Shown here in pieces: positions 7,388 through 15,431 of a stretch of DNA of 19,591 bases. Each line of letters begins with the position of its first letter. Within the stretch, counting starts at the first letter, position 1. The notes beneath the pieces are model-generated. The model saw nothing but the letters and a program-made list of their open reading frames with translations, had not been told where the DNA came from and made no database searches. Source of the stretch: Bacteroidota bacterium (lineage in GTDB: Bacteria > Bacteroidota > Bacteroidia > Bacteroidales > UBA1556); the NCBI GenBank assembly GCA_003648395.1, contig QMPB01000016.1, positions 1-19,591 on the forward strand, written 5' to 3'. Both the position numbers and the translations under genes were made by a program.

Positions 7388-9193
7388 ATGAAACAATTCT
7401 TACTTTTAATCGCCTTTGCTCTTACTATTGGCGTAACAAATGCTCAGTATTCGGTTCTCTTGGTTAATGATAACTCAATAAGTTCTACCGAATTTGTAAC
7501 GATTGATACAGCTTTAGCTCATGCTGGAGTTACTTATGCTTCTTTTAATATCGATACAGTTGCTCCAACTTTCAACGATATGGATGCATATGACATGGTT
7601 ATATGGTATACAGGTAGTGATGGTGTTGGTTTATTCCTTTGGGATGAAACAGATACTGTAACAGGGCCTAAATTTAACCCTGCTTTACTAGACTATCTTA
7701 ATGCTGATGGAGTAGTTTGGGTTGATGGTTTAGATTATCTTTATGATGTTTTTGGTTCTGCACCAGTAGATTTTAATGCTGGAGATTTCGTATATGATGT
7801 TATGGGTATTGAAAAATATGTAGCTCAGTCTCATCTTGACGATAGTTTAGGTACTTACAATGGTTGTCCAATGTACTTAAAAACAGCAGCAAATACAATT
7901 ACAACACTTGATACTATTCAATGGAAGTGGTCTTCTGTATATTATGCTGATGCGCTTGACATTACGGCATCGGCTAACTCTTTATACGAGATGGGTCCTG
8001 CAGCTTATGATTTTGCTGGTAAAGTTTCAGCATTATATAATTATAATGTTATTTCTTCTGGTATTAGAATGGCTTCAATAGGTGATGGTAGTCAAAAAGT
8101 TCAAGCTGACTTAGATTTATTAGTTAGTGATATGCTTACTGCTGCTGCTGCTGGTACTTTTGCTCCTGCACCAACACCTCCAACTTCTAGTTATAGTGTT
8201 CTTTTAGTAGACGATAACGGTACTAGTAGTACAGAATCTGCAACTATTGCTACAGCATTAACTAATGCTGGTTATGTTAATTCTACTTTTATGATTGACT
8301 CAGTAGCTCCATCTTTTGATGATCTTAAAGCTTACGATATGGTTATATGGTATACAGGCAGTGATGGTGTTAACTTATACCTTTGGGATGAAACAGATAC
8401 GGTAAATGGTGTGAAATTTAATTCAGCTTTACAGCAATTTGTTGATTCAGCAGGAGTTGTTTGGGTTGATGGTCTTGATTTTCTTTATGATATTTATGGC
8501 TCCGCACCAAAAGATTTTGTCGCTGGTGATTTTGTTTATGATGTTATGGGTATTGAAAAATATGTAGCTCAGTCTCATGCTGATGATACTCTTGGTACTT
8601 ATAATGGTTGTGAAATGATGCTTAAAACAGCAAATAATACATTTAACACTCTTGATACTATTCAATGGAAATGGTCTTCTGTATATTATGCTGACGCATT
8701 AGATATTACTTCTGAGGCAACAGCTCTTTACGAAATGGGTCCTGCTGATTATGATTTTGCTGGTAAAGTTTCTGCATTATATCGTTACAATGTAATTACT
8801 TCTAGTATTAGAATGGCTTCAATTGGTGATGGAACTCAAAAAGTTCAAGCTGATTTAGATTTATTAGTTGGAAGTATGGTTGCTGCTGCTGAGAATGGTA
8901 GTTTCCCAGCTCCTCCTCCAGTTGGAATTAAAAACTATATCGAAATAAATTCTTCAGTGAATATTTATCCTAATCCTGCAACTGATTATGTTACTATTAG
9001 CTTTACTGCTATTAACAAACTTGCTGATATTAAGGTTTATGATATTACTGGAAAACAACTTATTAATAAAACAGTAGATGCAAATGTAGGTTCTTTTAGA
9101 ATGAACTTATCTGAGCTAAATCGTGGAATCTATTTTGTTCAAGTAGCAATAGGAAACACAACTACTACGAAAAAGCTTTCATTAGTTAAATAA
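7388..9193 (+). CDS. T9SS-exported protein with two tandem GATase/ThuA-like modules
   Basis: The protein has 601 residues. A signal peptide (1-19, ending TNA before Q20) is followed by two modules at 21-258 and 269-508, then a Pro-rich linker and a type IX secretion sorting domain about 521-601 (VNIYPNP, KVYDITGKQL, GIYFVQV). Each module starts YSVLLV(N/D)DN and has AYDMVIWYTGSDGV, GVVWVDGLD and DFVYDVMGIEKYVAQSH. This resembles the Rossmann/flavodoxin-like domains of ThuA or amidotransferase type found in surface proteins. No nucleophile elbow of the GxCxG kind is seen, so it is probably structural or binding rather than catalytic. It should be secreted across the outer membrane and attached to the cell surface or released. 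It lies between two terminators, so it is likely transcribed alone. Its exact function is not recognised. Confidence 0.85.
   Translation: MKQFLLLIAFALTIGVTNAQYSVLLVNDNSISSTEFVTIDTALAHAGVTYASFNIDTVAPTFNDMDAYDMVIWYTGSDGVGLFLWDETDTVTGPKFNPALLDYLNADGVVWVDGLDYLYDVFGSAPVDFNAGDFVYDVMGIEKYVAQSHLDDSLGTYNGCPMYLKTAANTITTLDTIQWKWSSVYYADALDITASANSLYEMGPAAYDFAGKVSALYNYNVISSGIRMASIGDGSQKVQADLDLLVSDMLTAAAAGTFAPAPTPPTSSYSVLLVDDNGTSSTESATIATALTNAGYVNSTFMIDSVAPSFDDLKAYDMVIWYTGSDGVNLYLWDETDTVNGVKFNSALQQFVDSAGVVWVDGLDFLYDIYGSAPKDFVAGDFVYDVMGIEKYVAQSHADDTLGTYNGCEMMLKTANNTFNTLDTIQWKWSSVYYADALDITSEATALYEMGPADYDFAGKVSALYRYNVITSSIRMASIGDGTQKVQADLDLLVGSMVAAAENGSFPAPPPVGIKNYIEINSSVNIYPNPATDYVTISFTAINKLADIKVYDITGKQLINKTVDANVGSFRMNLSELNRGIYFVQVAIGNTTTTKKLSLVK
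7448..8161 (+). repeat. Coding tandem repeat, module 1
   Basis: This encodes residues 21-258 and is repeated at 8192-8911 with an offset of 744 bases. Long stretches are identical at DNA level, for example the bases coding MGIEKYVAQSH, which points to a recent in-gene duplication or ongoing homogenisation. Confidence 0.85.
8192..8911 (+). repeat. Coding tandem repeat, module 2
   Basis: This encodes residues 269-508 and is the partner of 7448-8161. Protein differences are few and mostly conservative, such as GLFLWDE against NLYLWDE. The linker before it (PAPAPTPPTSS) is Pro-rich. Confidence 0.85.
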
Positions 9194-9207
9194 ATGTGTG
9201 TATTTTG

Positions 9208-9236
9208 GTCAGCATCATATTGATGCTGACTTTTTT
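9208..9236 (+). terminator. Intrinsic terminator after the tandem-module protein
   Basis: GTCAGCATCA (9208-9217) and TGATGCTGAC (9221-9230) form a perfect 10-base-pair stem with a three-base loop (TAT), followed at once by six T. It lies 14 bases after the stop codon and only 15 bases before the next start codon. Confidence 0.9.
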
Positions 9237-9247
9237 CTTTATCTTTG
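9220..9247 (+). promoter_or_regulatory. Promoter candidate embedded in the terminator, for the C10 protease
   Basis: TTG at 9220-9222, in the second arm of the terminator, is followed after 17 bases by TATCTTTG at 9240-9247, a full match to TAnnTTTG. Transcription would start at or beside the ATG at 9251, implying a leaderless or nearly leaderless mRNA. Readthrough of the terminator is the alternative source of transcripts. Confidence 0.4.
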
Positions 9248-9250
9248 TAT

Positions 9251-10912
9251 ATGTTTAAAATACTCTTTTCCTTAATACTTATTGTACTTACTTCATTATC
9301 TGTTTTTGCTCAGAAAGTAGACAGTTTTGATGTTAATAAAGTGCGTATTAGTTTTGAGATTAAAAATAGTATTAATGGGATGGACTACGTTGCCTATCCT
9401 ATTACTAAAGCTGATGATACATTGGCAATTATATACAATTATAGAAATGCATTTATTGTTATTAGTGCCTATAAACAATTACCTCCTATTAAAGCTTTCT
9501 CTTTAGACAATAGTATAAATATTAACTCAAGAATTGATAATAATATATCATTCTATGATTTAATAGTAGATTATTATTCAAATTCTGTACTTGACAATGC
9601 GCAGAACACTATTTATTATTCTAATAATAGAGAAAAGTGGAACGTAATACTTACCAATGGTGTTAAGTATACTAAAGAGCAATATGGCCCTTTATTAAGT
9701 TCTCTTTATGGTCAAGTAAATTGCAAGGATGAAAATAATCATACTGTTAATGTAACTAATTATTACACTCCTAGCAATTATGCTGTTGGTTGTGTTGCTA
9801 TAACATTTACAGAATTACTACAGTATTATAAGTGGCCACGAATAGGTGTGGGAAGTCATTCTTATAATGATAGTTATGGCTCAACAAAAGGGCCTCATTC
9901 CATACATTTTGATAAGGAATACTATAATTGGAATGATATACTAGATGAGTATTATAAAAAAGCTACTAGCTCTGCTCAAAGAGAGGAACTTGGTAAACTA
10001 GCTTATCATGCAGCTGTTTCTGTAGATATGGATTTTGAATATAATGGTTCAACATCTAATATTAATAGAATACCTGCTGCTGCAAATAAGTATTTTAGAT
10101 ATACGGCAGAGTATATTACAAAGTCAGCTTCTGATTTTTGGGAAAGAGTTAGAAATAATATTAAAAGTGATTATCCTGTTCAGTTTGCAATATATACTTC
10201 TAGTGGAGCAGGACATGCCGTTGTTGGTGATGGATTAAAAGTGTCATCAGGAACAAATTTCTATCACTTAAATATGGGTTGGTGGGGTTCGTCTAATGGA
10301 TGGTACGATACTGAAAATGGTTTTAATGCTGGAGGATATTCCAATATTACCGCTGCGGTGGTCGATATGTTACCAGTGCCTGAAATGAACACACCAAGAC
10401 TTAATTTTGAGAAAAATACAGTTGATATAGAATGGTTTTATCCTATGATTATTAGTCCTTCAGATTACGAATTGCAAGTTAAAGTTGGTAATAGCGATTG
10501 GACTGAGATTTCTGATGATATAAAAACCAAATTGTATAGCTATAGTTATACTAGTACAGATTTGCACAGATTTAGAGTTAGAGCTAAAAACGATAATATC
10601 TATAAGGATAATGGATGGTCTGAATATATGAGTATTGATATTGAGAAGGAACTTAACAATCAAAGAACTACAGAATTTTCAATATATCCAACATTTGTTA
10701 GCTCATATATTAATGTAGAGTATAGTGATTTTAGTAATAGACTATTGACCATAAGTAATATTACCGGTCAAATTGTTTATAAACATTATTTTGAAAATGA
10801 TTCTTCTTATTCAAATATTCAGATAAATACTGAGTTTCTGAAAAATGGTATGTATTTGCTTACTATTTCAGGAGATGATGGGAAAGAAACAAAGAAATTC
10901 ATAAAACCCTAA
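9251..10912 (+). CDS. Secreted C10 (streptopain-like) cysteine protease with T9SS sorting domain
   Basis: The protein has 553 residues from ATG 9251; an in-frame TTG at 9245 adds only two residues. Signal peptide MFKILFSLILIVLTSLSVFA is followed by a propeptide-like region to about residue 140 and then the peptidase. The catalytic Cys is C181 in YAVGCVAITFTELLQYYKWP, the typical C10 context. The His is H322 in GAGHAVVGDG, followed by NMGWWGSSNGWY, matching the family N-x-G-W-x-G-x-x-N-G pattern. Then come an Fn3-like stretch about 380-465 and a T9SS sorting domain about 474-553 (FSIYPTF, ISNITGQIVY, KNGMYLLTI). It should be secreted as a zymogen and degrade protein outside the cell. It lies 20 bases upstream of fecR, so it is probably in the same operon and controlled with the uptake genes. 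Confidence 0.9.
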   Translation: MFKILFSLILIVLTSLSVFAQKVDSFDVNKVRISFEIKNSINGMDYVAYPITKADDTLAIIYNYRNAFIVISAYKQLPPIKAFSLDNSININSRIDNNISFYDLIVDYYSNSVLDNAQNTIYYSNNREKWNVILTNGVKYTKEQYGPLLSSLYGQVNCKDENNHTVNVTNYYTPSNYAVGCVAITFTELLQYYKWPRIGVGSHSYNDSYGSTKGPHSIHFDKEYYNWNDILDEYYKKATSSAQREELGKLAYHAAVSVDMDFEYNGSTSNINRIPAAANKYFRYTAEYITKSASDFWERVRNNIKSDYPVQFAIYTSSGAGHAVVGDGLKVSSGTNFYHLNMGWWGSSNGWYDTENGFNAGGYSNITAAVVDMLPVPEMNTPRLNFEKNTVDIEWFYPMIISPSDYELQVKVGNSDWTEISDDIKTKLYSYSYTSTDLHRFRVRAKNDNIYKDNGWSEYMSIDIEKELNNQRTTEFSIYPTFVSSYINVEYSDFSNRLLTISNITGQIVYKHYFENDSSYSNIQINTEFLKNGMYLLTISGDDGKETKKFIKP

Positions 10913-10932
10913 TTAAAGAAAACAATATTATT

Positions 10933-11892
10933 ATGAGAGAAGAATATTGGAATCTTATTGCAAAACACCAATCTAATGAAACAACTAAGGAAGAAGAGTT
11001 GTTCATAGAAATGTTGGTAAAAACCGATGATGAGTTTAAATTAGCTCTTGACGATTCTACTGAATTGTGGAATAATATTGAAGAGCCAAAGCTTGATTTT
11101 GATAAAGCTCGTATTTCTGAATTAATTAGTAAAGAAATAGAGAAACCAGCTTCAATAAGCAGAAGGCAAATAGTTCAACAAACGTTAAAGTATGCTGCAA
11201 TATTTATTGGTCTATTGATAGGCGTTGTTTTTATTGTTAATGATTTGAACTCTACTGTAACTATAGCTTCTAGCGATATTGATGGTAATGAACTAACTCT
11301 TCCTGATGGATCAAAAATTATACTAAATGATGATGCTGAAATTACATATAGCAATTCTTTTTTAAAGGGTTTTGATAGAAAAGTGAGTATGAATGGTGAA
11401 GCATATTTTGAGATTGAAAAATCTCATGGGCGAAATTTTACTGTTGAAACTCAAAACTATGATATAGTCGTACTTGGTACAAAGTTTAACGTAAAGGAAA
11501 CTGAAAAAGGTACTTTGGTAGCTCTTGTTGAAGGAAGTATAAAATTAAATTCTTTTGATAATAGAAATTTTAATGAAACAATGATTGTTCCCGGACAAAA
11601 GGCCTTCTATAGTATTAGTTCACAAGAATTAAGTCTTGAAAATATTAATACAAGTATTTATACTGCATGGATGTACGATAGACTAAAATTCGATAATTTT
11701 TCACTTTCAGACCTAGCGCAAGTATTTAAGAATAATTACAATAAAACGCTTATCATCAATGAGGAAAGTTTTTCTAAAATACGATTAGGAGGATCAGCTC
11801 CATCTCAAAATGTTGATTTAATACTCAAAGGTTTATCAGCTATACTAAAAAGAGAGATTGTACAACAAAACGATACAATTATTATTAAATAA
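10933..11892 (+). CDS. FecR-family anti-sigma factor
   Basis: The protein has 319 residues. An N-terminal cytoplasmic part (1-85) that would bind an ECF sigma factor is followed by one TM at about 88-103 and a periplasmic FecR domain with LPDGSKIILN (123-132), GEAYFEIEK (155-163), VLGTKFNV (180-187), VEGSIKL (199-205) and PGQKA (220-224). The C-terminal 245-319 looks like DUF4974, which is common in Bacteroidota. In this family the periplasmic part reads the STN domain of a TonB-dependent receptor, and the receptor downstream has one. Unusually, no ECF sigma factor gene precedes it; the usual slot is taken by a protease gene. The partner sigma must be encoded elsewhere. Confidence 0.93.
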   Translation: MREEYWNLIAKHQSNETTKEEELFIEMLVKTDDEFKLALDDSTELWNNIEEPKLDFDKARISELISKEIEKPASISRRQIVQQTLKYAAIFIGLLIGVVFIVNDLNSTVTIASSDIDGNELTLPDGSKIILNDDAEITYSNSFLKGFDRKVSMNGEAYFEIEKSHGRNFTVETQNYDIVVLGTKFNVKETEKGTLVALVEGSIKLNSFDNRNFNETMIVPGQKAFYSISSQELSLENINTSIYTAWMYDRLKFDNFSLSDLAQVFKNNYNKTLIINEESFSKIRLGGSAPSQNVDLILKGLSAILKREIVQQNDTIIIK

Positions 11893-11931
11893 ATCACATA
11901 ACATATTAATATGGGCTTTATTAAGCACTTC

Positions 11932-11986
11932 TTAAAGTATTAAGATGTTGATGAGGCTTAGGATAATATTACATTTAAAGTATTAA
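11932..11986 (+). repeat. Pair of identical 12-base direct repeats before the SusC-like gene
   Basis: TTAAAGTATTAA occurs at 11932-11943 and 11975-11986, 43 bases start to start (about four helical turns), in the 96-base gap between fecR and the receptor gene. The second copy ends two bases before the start codon. They could be regulator sites. AT-rich composition makes chance identity possible. Confidence 0.3.
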
Positions 11987-11988
11987 TT

Positions 11989-14900
11989 ATGAAGAAAAAC
12001 ACAACTATTTTATTGCTAATTTTACTATTGACAAGTTCAATTTCGATAGTAAAAGCATCTTCTGCTGAACAATCTACAGTGCCACTGTCAGAGATTGTGA
12101 AGTCGTTGGAGAAGAAATTTGATGTATCTATTACATATGATGCAAGTATAAGTTTTACTATTACACAAAGTGTTTCAGACGAGATACTCAATTCAAAAGA
12201 TATTAATTCGGCTCTTACTCTCTTAGTTAAAGGTAAAGATGTAAAATTTAAAGAAATACGAAGTGATTATTATGTTCTTGCAAAGAAGGATGAAGAAATT
12301 AAAGCAACAGAAGGAGGTTCATTAAAAAAGATTGATGGCATTGTAAGAGATGATTATGGTGAATCTTTGCCTGGAGCTACAGTGGTTGCTGTTGGGAATA
12401 AGAGTATTCATGCTATTTCTGACATTGAAGGTCGGTTTAGTATAGAGGTTCCAAGCTCTATTACAATGCTGGAAATTAAATATCTTGGGTTTACCACACA
12501 GACAGTTTCTGTAGTTAATGTTAGTGAATTAGAAATAAGGATGCATGCAGATGTAATGGGTTTAAAAGGAGTAATAGTGTCTGGTGTTGCTGGTAAGACC
12601 CCACGCGAGAAACTTACTGTAACAGTGGAACATCTTGATGCTGCTGAACTTAAAAAAGTACCTGCTAGCTCTGCGGCTAGTGTTTTGCAAGGTAAAGTTG
12701 CTGGTGTGGTTGTTACACAGGCAAGTGGTCAACCTGGCTCAGGGACTTCTATTCGTTTGAGAGGTGTAACTTCTATGTTAGGAAATAACGAACCATTAAT
12801 TATTGTTGATGGTATTATGATACAAACTTCACTTTCCGATTTTAACTCTGATGATATTGAAAGTATTGAGGTTGTAAAAGGACCTGCCGCATCTGCTCTT
12901 TATGGCTCTAGAGCTGCTGGTGGTGTTATTGTTATATCTACAAAAAGAGGAAAAAAAATGACCGATTCTTACGAAATAGTTTTTCGTAATGAGTTTGGTA
13001 ATTCTAGCCTAGCAAAAAATATTAAGCAATCAAATCATCATCCTTATAAACTAGCAGCTGATGATGCCAGTTTCCCATATACCAAATATGAGAATGTGCA
13101 ATATGATGCTGATGGAAATGTAGTTAGTGGAAGTAGAGTTTTAACTGATTCAGGTTATGCTGATCAACCATTTGCATTGATTAGAGATCATCAAGAAGAG
13201 TTTTTTAAGAGTGGAAATTATTATACTAATTATATAGGGGTTGCTACTAAATCTAAAACTTCAAATCTCTTCTTCTCTTTTGAGAATCATCATAACGAAG
13301 GTATTATTTTTAATACTGATGGGTATACTCGCCGCAACTTTAGATTCAATTCGGATACTAGAATAGGCAAGAAATTTAAGTTTTCTACCTCAAGTCTTTA
13401 TATAACTTCCAATAGTGATAAACCAGGCTCAAGTAATAGTTTTTTTGATTTACTTTTTATTAATCCTGATGTTGACTTGAATCAGAAAAATCCTGATGGA
13501 ACACCATACTTAATTTTACCAGATCCATGGAGCATTGAAGAGAATCCTCTTTATCCTCTTTATTATCGAAACAGAACTTCAAATAAAAGTACATTTATGT
13601 CCAACTTAAAAGGAAGTTTTAAAGTTAATAAATGCATTAATATTGATGCTGCTTATAGCTATGAGAAATTTGATAAATACTATAATACATTAACTCCAAA
13701 AGGTTATTTATACGGAGGTGGAGCTAGTATTGGTGGTAGTATTTATAAAGAGAATTATAGTTCAAAGAGTCAAACATTTCAAACAACAGCTAATTATATA
13801 AATACATTTGGCGATTTCTTAGTAAAAGCTAAAGTTAGTTATTTGTACGAAGATCAAGAGTATCACGATTTTAGTGTTACTGGCCGCGATTTTGTTGTGC
13901 CAGGTATTCCTCAATTAACTAATACTGACCCTACAAAATCTACATTGCATTCATATGATGGAGCTATTAGAGCAATCAACTATTTTGGTATAGTAGATTT
14001 TGATTATAAAAGTAAGTATTTATTTTCTAGTCTTTATCGTAGAGATGGTTCTTCTCTTTTTGGAGAAAATGAACGCTGGCAAAGTTATTATCGTGTAGCA
14101 GCAGCGTATCGTATAAGTGAAGATTTCAAAATTCCAGGTTTTCAAGAGTTGAAAATTAGAGCTGCTTATGGTACTTCTGGATTACGTCCAGGATTCTCTT
14201 GGCAGTACGAAACATACTATTTTAATAATGGGCAAGTTTATCGTGATCAATTGGGAAATACTAACCTAAAGCCTTCTGAAGCTAGTGAACTTGAATTTGC
14301 GATTGATGCGCAGTTTTTGGAGAAATTTACTTTTACAGCAAGTTACTCTATTAATAATACTATTGGAGCATTTGCAAAAGTTCCTTTGGCTTCTCACCTT
14401 GGTTATCCATATCAATGGCGAAATGTTGGTGATATTAAATCAAATGTGATAGAAATGTCTTTAAGCATTAATGCAATAGATTCTAAAGATCATAATCTTA
14501 ACTTTAGATTAAATTTTGACAAAATTACTCAGGTTATGGAGAGCCTTTCTATTCCTGCATATTATACAGGCCCTCATAGTGCATATTATATTAATCCAGG
14601 AGAATCTTTTGGAATTATTTATGGCTACGATTGGGTAAAAAGTATGGATGTGATGGCAGAGCAATTACCTGCTGGCAAAACTATTAATGATTATGAAGTT
14701 AATAGCGATGGTTTTGTAATTGAAAAGGGAACTCAAGGTTCTACTAAAGAAAAAGGTATTCTCTATGATGAAGATGGTGATGGAAATGCTGATAAAGTTG
14801 CTATTGGTGATGGAAATGCTGATTTCCATTTGAATCTTTCTACTACTTATTCTTTTAAGAATTTCACATTCTATATGCTACTTGATTGGAAACAAGGTGG

Positions 14901-15288
14901 TGATGTATATAATTATACTCATCAGTATACTTTCCGCGATGCAAGAGCAATAGAGTTTGATCAAAGTGGAAAAGCTGAAAGTGAAAAGAAATCAGTATTC
15001 TATTATAGTAACTTCTATGAACAATCAATCAATTCATATTTTGTAGAGAATGGTACTTATTTGAAACTTCGTGAATTGTCAGTATTTTATACTTATAAAC
15101 CTAAAAACGATAATTTCATAAAGTCAATTAAACTTGGTTTGATTGGTAGAAATTTAGTAACATTTACTGGATATAGTGGATACGATCCTGAGGTAGCTTC
15201 TACTGGAGATCTTTCTACTTTTGCTTTCGATAATTTTGGTTATCCAAATTTTAGAACTATTTCTGGTTCATTACAATTTATATTTTAA
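11989..15288 (+). CDS. SusC-like TonB-dependent outer-membrane receptor with STN domain
   Basis: The protein has 1099 residues, normal for SusC/RagA with an STN extension. Signal peptide about 1-25; STN domain about 32-100 (PLSEIVKSLEKKFDVSITYD); carboxypeptidase-regulatory-like domain about 114-188 (IDGIVRDDYGESLPGATVVA); plug about 205-320 with LQGKVAGVVV, SIRLRGVTS, PLIIVDG and the SusC signature ending GGVIVISTKRGKK; the rest is a 22-strand-type barrel ending FRTISGSLQFIF. It imports a substrate across the outer membrane with TonB energy and uses the SusD protein as lid. The STN domain and the FecR gene 96 bases upstream indicate surface signalling. A DGDGNAD/GDGNAD acidic loop (about 925-945) may bind a metal. 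The substrate cannot be deduced from sequence alone. Confidence 0.95.
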   Translation: MKKNTTILLLILLLTSSISIVKASSAEQSTVPLSEIVKSLEKKFDVSITYDASISFTITQSVSDEILNSKDINSALTLLVKGKDVKFKEIRSDYYVLAKKDEEIKATEGGSLKKIDGIVRDDYGESLPGATVVAVGNKSIHAISDIEGRFSIEVPSSITMLEIKYLGFTTQTVSVVNVSELEIRMHADVMGLKGVIVSGVAGKTPREKLTVTVEHLDAAELKKVPASSAASVLQGKVAGVVVTQASGQPGSGTSIRLRGVTSMLGNNEPLIIVDGIMIQTSLSDFNSDDIESIEVVKGPAASALYGSRAAGGVIVISTKRGKKMTDSYEIVFRNEFGNSSLAKNIKQSNHHPYKLAADDASFPYTKYENVQYDADGNVVSGSRVLTDSGYADQPFALIRDHQEEFFKSGNYYTNYIGVATKSKTSNLFFSFENHHNEGIIFNTDGYTRRNFRFNSDTRIGKKFKFSTSSLYITSNSDKPGSSNSFFDLLFINPDVDLNQKNPDGTPYLILPDPWSIEENPLYPLYYRNRTSNKSTFMSNLKGSFKVNKCINIDAAYSYEKFDKYYNTLTPKGYLYGGGASIGGSIYKENYSSKSQTFQTTANYINTFGDFLVKAKVSYLYEDQEYHDFSVTGRDFVVPGIPQLTNTDPTKSTLHSYDGAIRAINYFGIVDFDYKSKYLFSSLYRRDGSSLFGENERWQSYYRVAAAYRISEDFKIPGFQELKIRAAYGTSGLRPGFSWQYETYYFNNGQVYRDQLGNTNLKPSEASELEFAIDAQFLEKFTFTASYSINNTIGAFAKVPLASHLGYPYQWRNVGDIKSNVIEMSLSINAIDSKDHNLNFRLNFDKITQVMESLSIPAYYTGPHSAYYINPGESFGIIYGYDWVKSMDVMAEQLPAGKTINDYEVNSDGFVIEKGTQGSTKEKGILYDEDGDGNADKVAIGDGNADFHLNLSTTYSFKNFTFYMLLDWKQGGDVYNYTHQYTFRDARAIEFDQSGKAESEKKSVFYYSNFYEQSINSYFVENGTYLKLRELSVFYTYKPKNDNFIKSIKLGLIGRNLVTFTGYSGYDPEVASTGDLSTFAFDNFGYPNFRTISGSLQFIF

Positions 15289-15308
15289 TTATTTCAAAAT
15301 CATTTAAT

Positions 15309-15431
15309 ATGAAACGAACATGACAAAATTTAATCTTATTGTGACCCACAAGGTCATGATTAATATTTGTCTTGAGAGTTTCCCCTGCCTGCTGGCAGAC
15401 AGGTGTCATCAAATTAATAAATCTTAAACAT
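15309..15431 (+). promoter_or_regulatory. Shared leader block, copy B (before susD-like gene)
   Basis: This is the second copy of the block at 2460-2580, filling nearly the whole 143-base gap between the susC- and susD-like genes. It keeps the opening ATGAAACGAA, the outer inverted repeat TTAATC (15330-15335) with GATTAA (15358-15363), and an inner stem TGACC with GGTCA. A promoter-like pair follows, TTG (15339-15341) and AATATTTG (15362-15369), spaced by 20 bases. The hairpin CCTGCCTG (15384-15391) with CAGACAGG (15396-15403) has a CTGG loop and one mismatch, and AAATTAATAAA lies before the start codon. The hairpins are stronger here than in copy A. Confidence 0.65.

Noticed and set aside
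14776..14823. 18-base direct repeat inside the SusC-like gene
   Set aside because: It codes the acidic DGDGNAD/GDGNAD loop and is explained by protein motif duplication.
15372..15431. Upstream TTG start for the susD-like gene
   Set aside because: The extension falls in the leader repeat and would hide a clean lipoprotein signal that begins at ATG 15432.
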